5,268 bases of DNA, taken from assembly GCA_902793875.1 (NCBI GenBank), contig CADBFL010000123.1:1-5268 (forward strand). Direction: 5' to 3'. Origin of the DNA: an uncultured Eubacteriales bacterium. GTDB lineage: Bacteria > Bacillota > Clostridia > Peptostreptococcales > Anaerovoracaceae. The position numbers were made by a program, and so were the translations under genes. Shown in pieces: positions 1-5,268 of the stretch (positions are counted from its first letter, which is position 1; each line of letters opens with the position of its first letter). The notes below the pieces were generated by a model. The model had not been told where the DNA came from and searched no databases. It saw only the letters and a list, made by a program, of their open reading frames with translations.

Positions 1-1
1 A

Positions 2-964
2 GTGACCATCCCGGCGGCAGAGCATATAAAGGCCGCGGACGAGGCCGGCGCGGACTGCCTGCTCGACATCGTTACGACAGACAGAAAGACCGGGAAAGAG
101 GCCGCGCGCGAGCAGCTTGTCATAAAGGAGAACGTGGCGTGGGCGCCTTCGGGGGCCGGGAAGTTCAGCCTGCCTGAGCTGACCGGCGCAGAGGGAGACG
201 GTCTTTCGTTCGTCATCGGCGGCGTGACGCTGACTCCCGCCGATCCGTACACGATACTCTTCCGCGCGCCGACAGACAACGATTATGTGCTCTGGGGCGT
301 CAGGGACATAATGAGAGATTACACGGATCAGAGGACCGGGACGGTATCCGTCGTGAAGACAGACCGGAAGATGACCGTCGTATCGAGGATCATCTGCAAA
401 AAGAATGAATTCGAGGTCACCGATACATATGAGGCGGCTGATGAAAGCGGCGGCTCGCTGCTCGTGACCAGCAGGATACACTGCGTGAAGGGGAAAGGCT
501 TCCTGCCGAGATTCGGCAAGTCTTTCAGATTCCCGGACAGCTTCGATGATGTCGTCTACTGCGGCAGGAGCGGGGAATCCTACGCGGACATGAAGGATCA
601 GTTCCCAATAGAGACAGTCAGCTGCAAAGTCCGTGACATGACCGAGCCGAACATAAAGCCTCAGGAGAGCGGCAGCCGCTTCGATACCAGATGGGCGAGC
701 ATCAGCGACGGGAATACGACGGTGACATTCACAGCGGTCGACAAAGCCTTTGAGCTGGGTATCAAGCCGTACAGCGACAGGGAACTTCTCGGGATGAAGC
801 ACCGGGAGGATGAGATAAGGACAGGCACGTATGTGACGCTGTCCGCGTTCCAGCAGGGGATAGGAACGGGCATATGCGGGCCTCAGACCGCTGATGAATT
901 CAGGCACCCGGTCAGCGGTGACTATGTGCTCAAATTCATCATAACTACAGATAAGAAGCGCTGA
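2..964 (+). CDS. lacZ: LacZ-type GH2 beta-galactosidase, C-terminal part (5' end outside window)
   Basis: This is the last ~320 residues of a large beta-galactosidase, which hydrolyses terminal beta-galactosides such as lactose, probably in the cytoplasm. The reading frame is open to the window edge. The GTG at base 2 is not a credible start, because the protein begins in the middle of a domain and the catalytic TIM barrel is missing. The visible part is the C-terminal beta-sandwich ('small chain') domain of long LacZ enzymes. It shows RAPTDND (residues 88-94), LPRFGKSFRFP (168-178), the IKPQESGSRFDTRW stretch (218-231, like the RPQENGNRTDVRW region of LacZ) and GIGTGICGP (near 285-293). It ends with a typical final strand at a TGA stop. 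No frameshift is seen. The next gene begins 62 bases downstream on the same strand, so co-transcription is possible. The family assignment is firm; substrate preference among beta-galactosides cannot be judged from this part. Confidence 0.9.
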   Translation: MTIPAAEHIKAADEAGADCLLDIVTTDRKTGKEAAREQLVIKENVAWAPSGAGKFSLPELTGAEGDGLSFVIGGVTLTPADPYTILFRAPTDNDYVLWGVRDIMRDYTDQRTGTVSVVKTDRKMTVVSRIICKKNEFEVTDTYEAADESGGSLLVTSRIHCVKGKGFLPRFGKSFRFPDSFDDVVYCGRSGESYADMKDQFPIETVSCKVRDMTEPNIKPQESGSRFDTRWASISDGNTTVTFTAVDKAFELGIKPYSDRELLGMKHREDEIRTGTYVTLSAFQQGIGTGICGPQTADEFRHPVSGDYVLKFIITTDKKR

Positions 965-972
965 AAAGTGCT
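957..972 (+). other. Small stem-loop with GAAA tetraloop over the lacZ stop codon
   Basis: AGCGCT (957-962) pairs with AGTGCT (967-972), including one G-U pair, across a GAAA loop that contains part of the TGA stop. No T-run follows, so it is not a standard intrinsic terminator. It could protect the 3' end of the lacZ message or be coincidental. Seen in the sequence; function is inference. Confidence 0.3.
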
Positions 973-977
973 ACAAT
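969..977 (+). promoter_or_regulatory. Possible extended -10 promoter element before the phosphate acyltransferase
   Basis: TGCTACAAT matches the extended -10 pattern TGnTAnnnT, but the base stretch 17 bp upstream (AGATAA) is a poor -35. If used, transcription would start near 984 and give a leader of about 43 bases ahead of the next gene. It overlaps the 3' arm of the small stem-loop at the lacZ stop. Weak call, made because this 62-base gap is the only place for a promoter specific to the next gene. Confidence 0.3.
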
Positions 978-1026
978 AATCAAGTGCAAAAGCATAAAAC
1001 AAATCAATCAGTCAACGGAGGAAACC

Positions 1027-1929
1027 ATGCTTAAGAATTTCAAAGAGATGGCCGAACTCGTAAAGGCCGATCCTGTAACGAAGAGACTCGTGCTTTGCTG
1101 CGCTCATGACGAGCACTCCCTCGACGCCGTATACGAGGCGTACAAAGAGGGTCTGGTCGTGCCTGTGTTCGTAGGCAAAGAGGAAGAGATAAAGAAGATC
1201 TGCAGCGATCACGGCTACGATTTCGGCGATGTGAAGATCTATAACGAAGATGACGACGTGGAGGCTGCGAAGACGGCCGTCCGCCTTATCCGGGAGGGCG
1301 AGGGAGACTTCCTGATGAAGGGCAGGATGCAGACATCAGACCTTCTGAGGCAGGTAGTCAACAAGGAGACAGGACTCCAGTGCGGAAAGATCATGTCGCA
1401 CGTGGGACTCTTCCAGGTGCCGAATTACCATAAGGTAGTCGTGCTGACAGACGGAGGCATGCTGCTCGCGCCTGATCTTGAGCAGAAGGTGAAGATCATC
1501 AACAACGCTGTCGATGTCCTGCACTCGCTCGGATACGACGATCCTAAAGTAGCTGTCATGTGCGGAGCCGAGGTCCTCAACAAGAAGGCCATCGAGTCGG
1601 TCGATGCGGCAGAGCTCAAAGAGATGAACAAAAGAGGCGAGATCACGGGCTGCACTGTCGAGGGCCCTATCTCGTACGATATCGCTCTCAGCAAGGAGAT
1701 TGCGGAATTCAAGAAGTTCGACAGCCCTGTGGCGGGCGAGGCCGATGTCATGATCATGCCTTCCATGGCGGCCGGAAACCTGCTCGGCAAGTCCTGGACG
1801 GTCAGCGGCGGCGGAATGATGGCCGGCATCATCGTGGGAGCCAAAGCTCCGATAGTTCTCGTTTCGAGAGGATCCAGCGCAGAAGAAAAGTTCTACTCGA
1901 TCGCTCTGGCTGCGGCGGCATCGAACTGA
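1027..1929 (+). CDS. Phosphate acyltransferase of the Pta/Ptb family (phosphate butyryltransferase-like)
   Basis: The predicted cytoplasmic enzyme exchanges CoA for phosphate on a short acyl group (butyryl-CoA or acetyl-CoA plus phosphate to acyl-phosphate), the step before ATP is made by an acyl kinase. The 300-residue length is typical of Ptb. Family signs include KGRMQTSDLLRQVV (98-111), VEGPISYDIALSKE (211-224), a D-V-M-I-M-P-S stretch leading into AAGNLLGKS (248-256), and VGAKAPIVLVSRGSSAEEK (270-288) near the C-terminus. The ATG is chosen because GGAGG at 1017-1021 sits five bases upstream and the protein starts like its family. It is flanked by GH2 glycosidase genes rather than a butyrate kinase, so its context does not decide the substrate. 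Butyryl is favoured by length and overall resemblance, but acetyl or branched-chain acyl groups are possible. The family is confident; the substrate is inference. Confidence 0.88.
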   Translation: MLKNFKEMAELVKADPVTKRLVLCCAHDEHSLDAVYEAYKEGLVVPVFVGKEEEIKKICSDHGYDFGDVKIYNEDDDVEAAKTAVRLIREGEGDFLMKGRMQTSDLLRQVVNKETGLQCGKIMSHVGLFQVPNYHKVVVLTDGGMLLAPDLEQKVKIINNAVDVLHSLGYDDPKVAVMCGAEVLNKKAIESVDAAELKEMNKRGEITGCTVEGPISYDIALSKEIAEFKKFDSPVAGEADVMIMPSMAAGNLLGKSWTVSGGGMMAGIIVGAKAPIVLVSRGSSAEEKFYSIALAAAASN

Positions 1930-1948
1930 AACGCAACGCAAAAAACCG

Positions 1949-4609
1949 ATGAATAATAAATGGAATGCATACCCGAGGCCTCAGCTGGTCAGAGATGACT
2001 GGCTGAGCCTTGATGGTGAATGGGAGTTCAGGATACATAAAGGGGCCGAAGGCATGGCTCCGGCAAAAGCCGACAGGATCACCGTGCCTTACTGCCCCGA
2101 GAGCAGACTGAGCGGCATAGAAAAAAGGATCGCGCCTGACGAGGTCATGGTCTATGAGCGTTCTTTTGTGCTGCCTGATAAGTGGCTGAATGATCACATC
2201 ATCCTGCACTTCGGAGCCGTCGATCAGACTGCGAAGGTCTTCGTGAACGACATGCCGGCCGCGGAACACGAGGGAGGCTATCTGCCGTTTGAGGCTGACA
2301 TAACCGGACTTGTGAAGAAGGGCATAAACAGGCTCAGGGTCGAGGCGGCCGACAGGCTCGACCATAAGTATCCGTGGGGCAAGCAGAAGAACGACAACGG
2401 GGGAATGTGGTATACGCCGGTATCCGGCATCTGGCAGAGCGTGTGGCTCGAACCTGCAGCGGAAGAACATGTAACATCTCTGAAGATCGACTCCGGCGCG
2501 GACTGGGTCGAGATCAGGGCGTACGGCATAGGCGCCGGCACGATCGAGCTGCTCGGAGAAAAGCACGACCTGATAAAAGAGACAGCCACCGAGGATCTCT
2601 GCGCGGGGATAAGGATAGATATCCATCACCCGCATCTGTGGTCGCCTGAAGATCCTTTCCTCTATGATTTCGTCATAGAAGGGGAGGGAGGCGACAGGAT
2701 AAAGTCGTACTTCGCGCTCAGAACTCTCTCAATAGAGGAGGCTGACGGAGTCAAGAGGCTCTGTCTGAACGGAGAGCCGTACTTCTTTAACGGAGTCCTC
2801 GATCAGGGATACTGGCAGGACGGCATATACACTCCGCCTTCGCCTGAAGCTTTCGCCGAGGACATACTGGCCATGAAGGCCCGCGGATTCAACACCCTCA
2901 GAAAGCATATCAAGGTGGAGCCTGAGATATTCTACTGTGAATGCGACAGGCTCGGAATGATCGTGTTCCAGGACATGGTCAACAACTCGGACTACTCCTT
3001 CATAAGGGACACCGGGCTTCCGGCCATCGGCCTGAAGAAAAGGAACGACAAAAACCTGCATCCGGACCCGGAGAGCAGGAGGCTGTTCATCGAAAACATG
3101 GAGGGTACTGTCAGGCATCTGTACAATCATCCTTCCATCTGCTACTGGACCATATTCAACGAGGGCTGGGGGCAGTTCGATTCGGACGCGGCCTTCGACA
3201 GGCTGAAGTCGCTCGATCCGGTGCGGTTCATCGACAGCACATCGGGATGGTTCCAGAGCAACAGGAGCGATGTGGACAGCTGCCACGTGTATTTCAAAGA
3301 GATAGACATAAAACCGGGCAGCAGGCCGCTTGTGCTGAGCGAGTTCGGAGGGTATTCGTGCAGGATACCCGGCCATGTCTACAGCGAAAAGAACTACGGA
3401 TACCGCAGGTGCGCCGATGAGTCTGCGCTGCTTCGTGACCTCATGGAGCTGTACACGAAGGAAGTCGAACCCCTCATGGAGAAGGGACTTTCAGCCGCGA
3501 TATATACCCAGCTGTCCGATGTCGAGGAGGAGACGAACGGGATCCTCACATACGACAGGGAGGTCGCGAAATTCGATTCATATACGGGCACGGGGCGGAT
3601 AGAGATAATAGGAAACCATACCGACCATCAGGGAGGCAGAGTTATCTGCGCCCCGACGAAGCGTAAGATAAGGGCGTATGTCGCGCATAATCACAAAAGC
3701 GTGATAAAGATCTCGTCCGAGGGATTTGAGCCTTTCGAGGTGGATCTTGCTGAAAGGAACACATTCGAAAAAGGCACTTCGGGAGCCCTTGTTACCGGTA
3801 TACTCGACGGGTTCTCGGGCCTCTTCGGTGAATTCGAAACGGAGGGCATGGGCCTCGACATCTATATCAGGAGCGAGGTAGGCGTCGGAAGCGGACTCAG
3901 CTCTTCGGCCGCGTTCGAGATACTGATCGCCCGCGTGATAAACGAGGAGTACTTCGGAGGAAGGGCGGATGCGGTGCAGCTCGCAAAGATAGCGCAGGCC
4001 GCGGAGCGCGATTACTACGGCAAGCCTTGCGGCATGCTCGATCAGCTCGCCATAAGCATCGGAAGACCGGCGATGCTCGACTTCGGAAGCAGCGACCCGG
4101 AAATAGAGTATCTGGACCTGGCTCTTTCGTCCGCGGGATATGAACTGGTCGTCCTTCCGACCGACTCGAGCCATGACGACCTGGATGCCGAATATGCGTC
4201 CGTACCTGACGACATGTTTGCGGTAGCGCGCGCGATGGGCATCGAAAAACTCGGGGAATACAACGAGGAGCAGTTCAAGAGGAAACTCCCGATGCTTGAG
4301 GAGATGGTCGAAAAAGGCGAACTCACTGAGCTCCAGCTCAACAGGGCAAGGCACTTCTACGATGAGAACGAAAGAGTGCTGGCAGCGGCAGGAGCACTCA
4401 AGGCGGGGAACATCGACAGGTTCCTCCAGTGTATCAACGCCTCGGGCCTGAGCTCCGAAAACCTTCTCGAAAATGTCGTGCCGCCGGGAGTAGAAGAGAA
4501 CGGACTCTCAAGAGCCCTCGACGAATACAAGGCAAAGCCCGATACTGCGGCCGTAAGGCTGATCGGCGGAGGCTTCGGCGGCAGCATCCTTGTGATCAGA
4601 CGCATCTGA
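1949..4609 (+). CDS. GH2 glycosidase fused in frame to galactokinase
   Basis: This 886-residue protein joins two enzymes. Residues 1-~170 are the GH2 sugar-binding beta-sandwich (opens NAYPRPQLVRDDW, with GGMWYTPVSGIWQSVWLE at 151-168), ~171-262 the Ig-like domain, and ~263-543 the TIM barrel. The barrel has acid/base E405 in FNEGWGQFD and probable nucleophile E465 in LSEFGG. At ~544 the sequence turns into galactokinase: GRIEIIGNHTDHQGG (549-563), the ATP-binding EVGVGSGLSSSAAFE (643-657), CGMLDQ with catalytic-position D698, and GGGFGG (873-878). It would hydrolyse a beta-glycoside, plausibly a galactoside, and phosphorylate galactose with ATP; there is no signal peptide or membrane segment. 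The kinase lacks the N-terminal ~30-50 residues and the C-terminal ~40 residues expected in the family, and the GH2 part ends ~15 residues early. ATG 1949 is family-like but has no Shine-Dalgarno; it lies 19 bases after the previous stop, suggesting coupled translation. The kinase part may be non-functional, or the join may be an assembly error. Confidence 0.85.
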   Translation: MNNKWNAYPRPQLVRDDWLSLDGEWEFRIHKGAEGMAPAKADRITVPYCPESRLSGIEKRIAPDEVMVYERSFVLPDKWLNDHIILHFGAVDQTAKVFVNDMPAAEHEGGYLPFEADITGLVKKGINRLRVEAADRLDHKYPWGKQKNDNGGMWYTPVSGIWQSVWLEPAAEEHVTSLKIDSGADWVEIRAYGIGAGTIELLGEKHDLIKETATEDLCAGIRIDIHHPHLWSPEDPFLYDFVIEGEGGDRIKSYFALRTLSIEEADGVKRLCLNGEPYFFNGVLDQGYWQDGIYTPPSPEAFAEDILAMKARGFNTLRKHIKVEPEIFYCECDRLGMIVFQDMVNNSDYSFIRDTGLPAIGLKKRNDKNLHPDPESRRLFIENMEGTVRHLYNHPSICYWTIFNEGWGQFDSDAAFDRLKSLDPVRFIDSTSGWFQSNRSDVDSCHVYFKEIDIKPGSRPLVLSEFGGYSCRIPGHVYSEKNYGYRRCADESALLRDLMELYTKEVEPLMEKGLSAAIYTQLSDVEEETNGILTYDREVAKFDSYTGTGRIEIIGNHTDHQGGRVICAPTKRKIRAYVAHNHKSVIKISSEGFEPFEVDLAERNTFEKGTSGALVTGILDGFSGLFGEFETEGMGLDIYIRSEVGVGSGLSSSAAFEILIARVINEEYFGGRADAVQLAKIAQAAERDYYGKPCGMLDQLAISIGRPAMLDFGSSDPEIEYLDLALSSAGYELVVLPTDSSHDDLDAEYASVPDDMFAVARAMGIEKLGEYNEEQFKRKLPMLEEMVEKGELTELQLNRARHFYDENERVLAAAGALKAGNIDRFLQCINASGLSSENLLENVVPPGVEENGLSRALDEYKAKPDTAAVRLIGGGFGGSILVIRRI
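3566..3598 (+). other. Fusion junction between GH2 barrel and galactokinase
   Basis: Codons here read from the end of the GH2 barrel (DREVAKFD, ending at residue 543) through SYTGT to GR, the first galactokinase motif. Family members normally have a C-terminal tail on the GH2 side and an N-terminal segment ending in APGR on the kinase side. Here only a five-residue link remains and APGR reads GTGR. There is no linker-like stretch rich in P, S, T, G or Q and no stop or frameshift. The pattern is what an in-frame deletion between two adjacent genes would leave. Seen directly: continuity of frame and loss of both flanks. Inference: deletion origin. Confidence 0.7.
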
Positions 4610-4653
4610 TACTGCGCATCTGCCACCGCATCTGATACCTGCGCATCTGCCAC
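4601..4653. repeat. Two-copy tandem repeat at the 3' end of the fusion gene, built on CGCATCTG
   Basis: A 26-base unit (4601-4626) is followed directly by a 27-base copy (4627-4653) that differs by one inserted C. Each unit contains CGCATCTG twice, giving four copies of this octamer in 53 bases. The first octamer contains the TGA stop of the GH2-galactokinase gene, so the repeat begins inside the coding region. Such repeats arise by slippage, and this one coincides with the early end of the galactokinase. Confidence 0.85.
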
Positions 4654-4709
4654 TGCATTTCTTTGCTCACGGCAGCGGACACCCGTAATGCGTGTCTGAG
4701 ATGCACAAT

Positions 4710-4751
4710 TGTGTATGAATCGAGCTGATTCGTCTGGTCATACACATTTTT
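4710..4751 (+). terminator. Probable Rho-independent terminator of the plus-strand operon
   Basis: TGTGTATGA (4710-4718) pairs perfectly with TCATACACA (4738-4746), with a competing inner hairpin GAATC/GATTC, and TTTTT follows immediately at 4747-4751. It lies about 100 bases after the GH2-galactokinase stop. The stem is AT-rich, so efficiency may be moderate. On the minus strand there is no T-run, so it would act on plus-strand transcripts only. It also has the exact geometry of the dyad array that follows, and is its first unit. Confidence 0.65.
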
Positions 4752-4888
4752 GACAAACATAGCCGAACTCTGACGGCGGGTGTAATTTCTGACGGATAAC
4801 AAAAAAGTTTACACCCGATTGTCATTTTCAAGTCGGGTTACGGGGCAAAACCATCGGGATGGTGTAAAATAGAAGTATTATTCAGGAA

Positions 4889-4927
4889 AAATACACCCAT
4901 TTCTGCGGATTTGGGTGTATTTCTTTT
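4889..4927 (+). terminator. 11-bp hairpin with trailing T-rich tract, possible terminator in either direction
   Basis: AAATACACCCA (4889-4899) pairs perfectly with TGGGTGTATTT (4912-4922) across a 12-base loop, and TTCTTTT-type sequence follows on the plus side while AAAAA precedes it (4887-4891). It is formed by the right box of one array unit and the left box of the next, so it competes with the folding of the 37-base units. It could stop transcripts coming from either flanking gene. The hairpin is seen directly; the terminator role is inference. Confidence 0.45.
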
Positions 4928-4995
4928 GCTTACGAGCCAATTATTACACCCGGAAGGCAATATCCGCAGCAAAAACGATACCGAAACAAGAAAAA

Positions 4996-5032
4996 GGTGT
5001 AATTTCAGTGGAAATCCCCTGAATATTACACC
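4996..5032. repeat. Best-paired copy of the 37-base dyad
   Basis: GGTGTAAT (4996-5003) pairs with ATTACACC (5025-5032), and TTCAG (5004-5008) continues the stem with CTGAA (5019-5023), leaving only a bulged T at 5024 and a 10-base loop. This 13-bp stem makes it the most stable single unit of the array. No T-run follows on the plus strand; on the minus strand the AAAAA at 4991-4995 would read as five T after the stem, so it could terminate the leftward gene. Confidence 0.6.
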
Positions 5033-5062
5033 CTTGTCTGTCTGCTGGAGATTATTACCGTC

Positions 5063-5080
5063 AAAACCGGTCGTTCCGGC
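5063..5080 (-). terminator. Weak candidate terminator for the leftward gene
   Basis: On the minus strand GCCGG pairs with CCGGT (one G-U pair) across AACGA and is followed by TTTT, about 35 bases after the leftward gene's stop. The stem is only five pairs and the T-run is short, so the hairpin at 4996-5032 is an alternative stop site. Confidence 0.35.
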
Positions 5081-5114
5081 CGTGTCAGCAATATCTGTAT
5101 TAAGTCACAGTATC

Positions 5115-5268
5115 TTACAGTACTCTGCTTCTGATGACGCAGTCGCAGCTGAACGGAACAGTGCCTCTGGTAACATCGGCGATGAAGTAGCCGTAGTCGT
5201 TTGCTCTGTTCTTGGCTCCTGCGAAGCCCTTGAGAGCGCTGCCGTAGTACTCTTTCATCTTTGCCTCG
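5115..5268 (-). CDS. C-terminal 50 codons of an unrecognised protein (5' end outside window)
   Basis: On the minus strand a frame is open from the window edge to a TAA stop at 5117-5115. It encodes 50 residues beginning EAKMKEYYGSALKGF and ending in SCDCVIRSRVL. Codon choice (CTC AAG GGC TTC, GGC TAC TTC ATC GCC) is strong and C-ending, unlike a chance frame, which supports a real, perhaps well expressed gene. Two cysteines (CDC) lie eight to ten residues from the C-terminus, and the middle is rich in G, A, Y and D. There is no membrane segment. I do not recognise the family from this fragment, and an internal ATG in this stretch does not by itself argue for a small separate gene. It converges on the plus-strand genes and so belongs to another transcription unit. 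Confidence 0.65.
   Translation of the reverse strand, partial: EAKMKEYYGSALKGFAGAKNRANDYGYFIADVTRGTVPFSCDCVIRSRVL

Larger units (their letters stand above)
4710..5032. repeat. Array of five equal-length 37-base dyads (GGTGTA-N25-TACACC)
   Basis: Units lie at 4710-4746, 4779-4815, 4861-4897, 4914-4950 and 4996-5032. In each, the left box (GGTGTA; TGTGTA in the first) and the right box (TACACC; TACACA in the first) start exactly 31 bases apart. The 25-base interiors are largely different, though the second and fifth share GGTGTAATTTC at the left end. Gaps between units are 32, 45, 16 and 45 bases, so the four typical units are spaced 82, 53 and 82 and the box positions are mirror-symmetric around 4905.5. 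The right box is always TACACCC in the four typical units, while a leading G before the left box is present only in the second and fourth of the five. Several units have further inner pairing, best in the last (TTCAG/CTGAA). Function unknown: structured RNA, extragenic palindrome family, or paired protein-binding sites are all possible. Confidence 0.7.
4610..5114. other. Convergent intergenic region without a supported gene, rich in dyads
   Basis: The plus-strand gene stops at 4609 and the minus-strand gene stops at 5115, so both neighbours run into this region. No reading frame resembles a protein family or has a convincing start site. What it holds, in order: the CGCATCTG tandem repeat, a perfect CACAATTGTG palindrome (4704-4713), a terminator-like hairpin, five 37-base dyads, an 11-bp hairpin at 4889-4922 and a small hairpin facing the minus-strand gene. 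The part from about 4740 is more AT-rich than the flanking coding sequence. Being downstream of both genes, these dyads are unlikely to be ordinary promoter operators. Confidence 0.75.

Noticed and set aside
2..4. GTG as a true start of the first gene
   Set aside because: It falls within a domain that continues upstream in LacZ enzymes; it is just the window edge.
1336..1941. Long opposite-strand frames under the phosphate acyltransferase and under the fusion gene (for example 1829-2635 and 3578-4354)
   Set aside because: They lie antisense to genes with clear family motifs, cross gene boundaries, and have arginine/histidine-rich composition typical of shadow frames.
4610..4700. Frameshifted continuation of galactokinase after the stop
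   Set aside because: All three forward frames were read; they give repeat-derived or unrelated residues and none resembles the galactokinase C-terminal tail.
4596..4802. Minus-strand 68-codon frame over the tandem repeat
   Set aside because: Low-complexity product produced by the CGCATCTG repeat (repeated MRWQMR-like residues), passing through the terminator hairpin; no ribosome-binding site or family resemblance.
4853..4881. Promoter with TAAAAT or TATTAT as -10 inside the array
   Set aside because: No acceptable -35 at 16-18 bp, and no gene starts downstream on the plus strand within the window.
4710..5032. CRISPR array
   Set aside because: Only six to seven bases at each end of the 37-base units are conserved, the interiors differ, and the gaps range from 16 to 45 bases. 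A CRISPR needs near-identical repeats.
4710..5032. Integron attC cassette array
   Set aside because: The boxes do not match the GTTRRRY/RYYYAAC core sites, there are no cassette genes between them and no integrase is visible.
4710..5032. Replication origin with DnaA boxes or plasmid iterons
   Set aside because: GGTGTA/TACACC is unlike TTATCCACA, units are inverted rather than direct iterons, and no replication gene is present in the window.

Overview
The window looks like chromosomal DNA of a moderately GC-rich anaerobic Bacillota, probably class Clostridia. This rests on three inferences: arginine is mostly AGG/AGA and isoleucine often ATA, one gene has a clear GGAGG ribosome-binding site, and the gene content (clostridial-type galactokinase, phosphate butyryl/acetyltransferase, several GH2 enzymes) fits a sugar-fermenting gut-type bacterium. 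No genus can be named.

Layout. Positions 2-964 (+) hold the C-terminal third of a large LacZ-type GH2 beta-galactosidase whose catalytic part lies outside the window. Positions 1027-1929 (+) hold a complete phosphate acyltransferase of the Pta/Ptb family. Nineteen bases later, 1949-4609 (+) encodes an 886-residue protein. Its first ~543 residues are a GH2 glycosidase with both catalytic glutamates, and they run directly into a galactokinase (GHMP kinase) that starts at its first substrate-binding motif. The galactokinase part also lacks the usual C-terminal end, stopping just after the third GHMP motif inside a short tandem repeat. Positions 5115-5268 (-) hold the last 50 codons of an unrecognised gene that converges on the others.

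The 505 bases between the convergent genes (4610-5114) carry no convincing gene but are highly structured. After the tandem repeat come five 37-base dyads of the form GGTGTA-N25-TACACC (first copy TGTGTA-N25-TACACA), starting at 4710, 4779, 4861, 4914 and 4996. All five have exactly the same arm-to-arm offset of 31 bases. Their interiors differ, and the four typical copies are spaced 82, 53 and 82. The first copy is followed by five T and would work as a terminator. This array is the strongest candidate for something undescribed.

The two GH2 proteins and the galactokinase fit one job: releasing galactose from beta-galactosides and trapping it as galactose-1-phosphate for the Leloir pathway. 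The phosphate acyltransferase would act downstream in acyl-CoA to acyl-phosphate conversion, for ATP formation during fermentation. All three plus-strand genes are close enough to be co-transcribed. No galT, galE, transporter, regulator or butyrate/acetate kinase is visible here.
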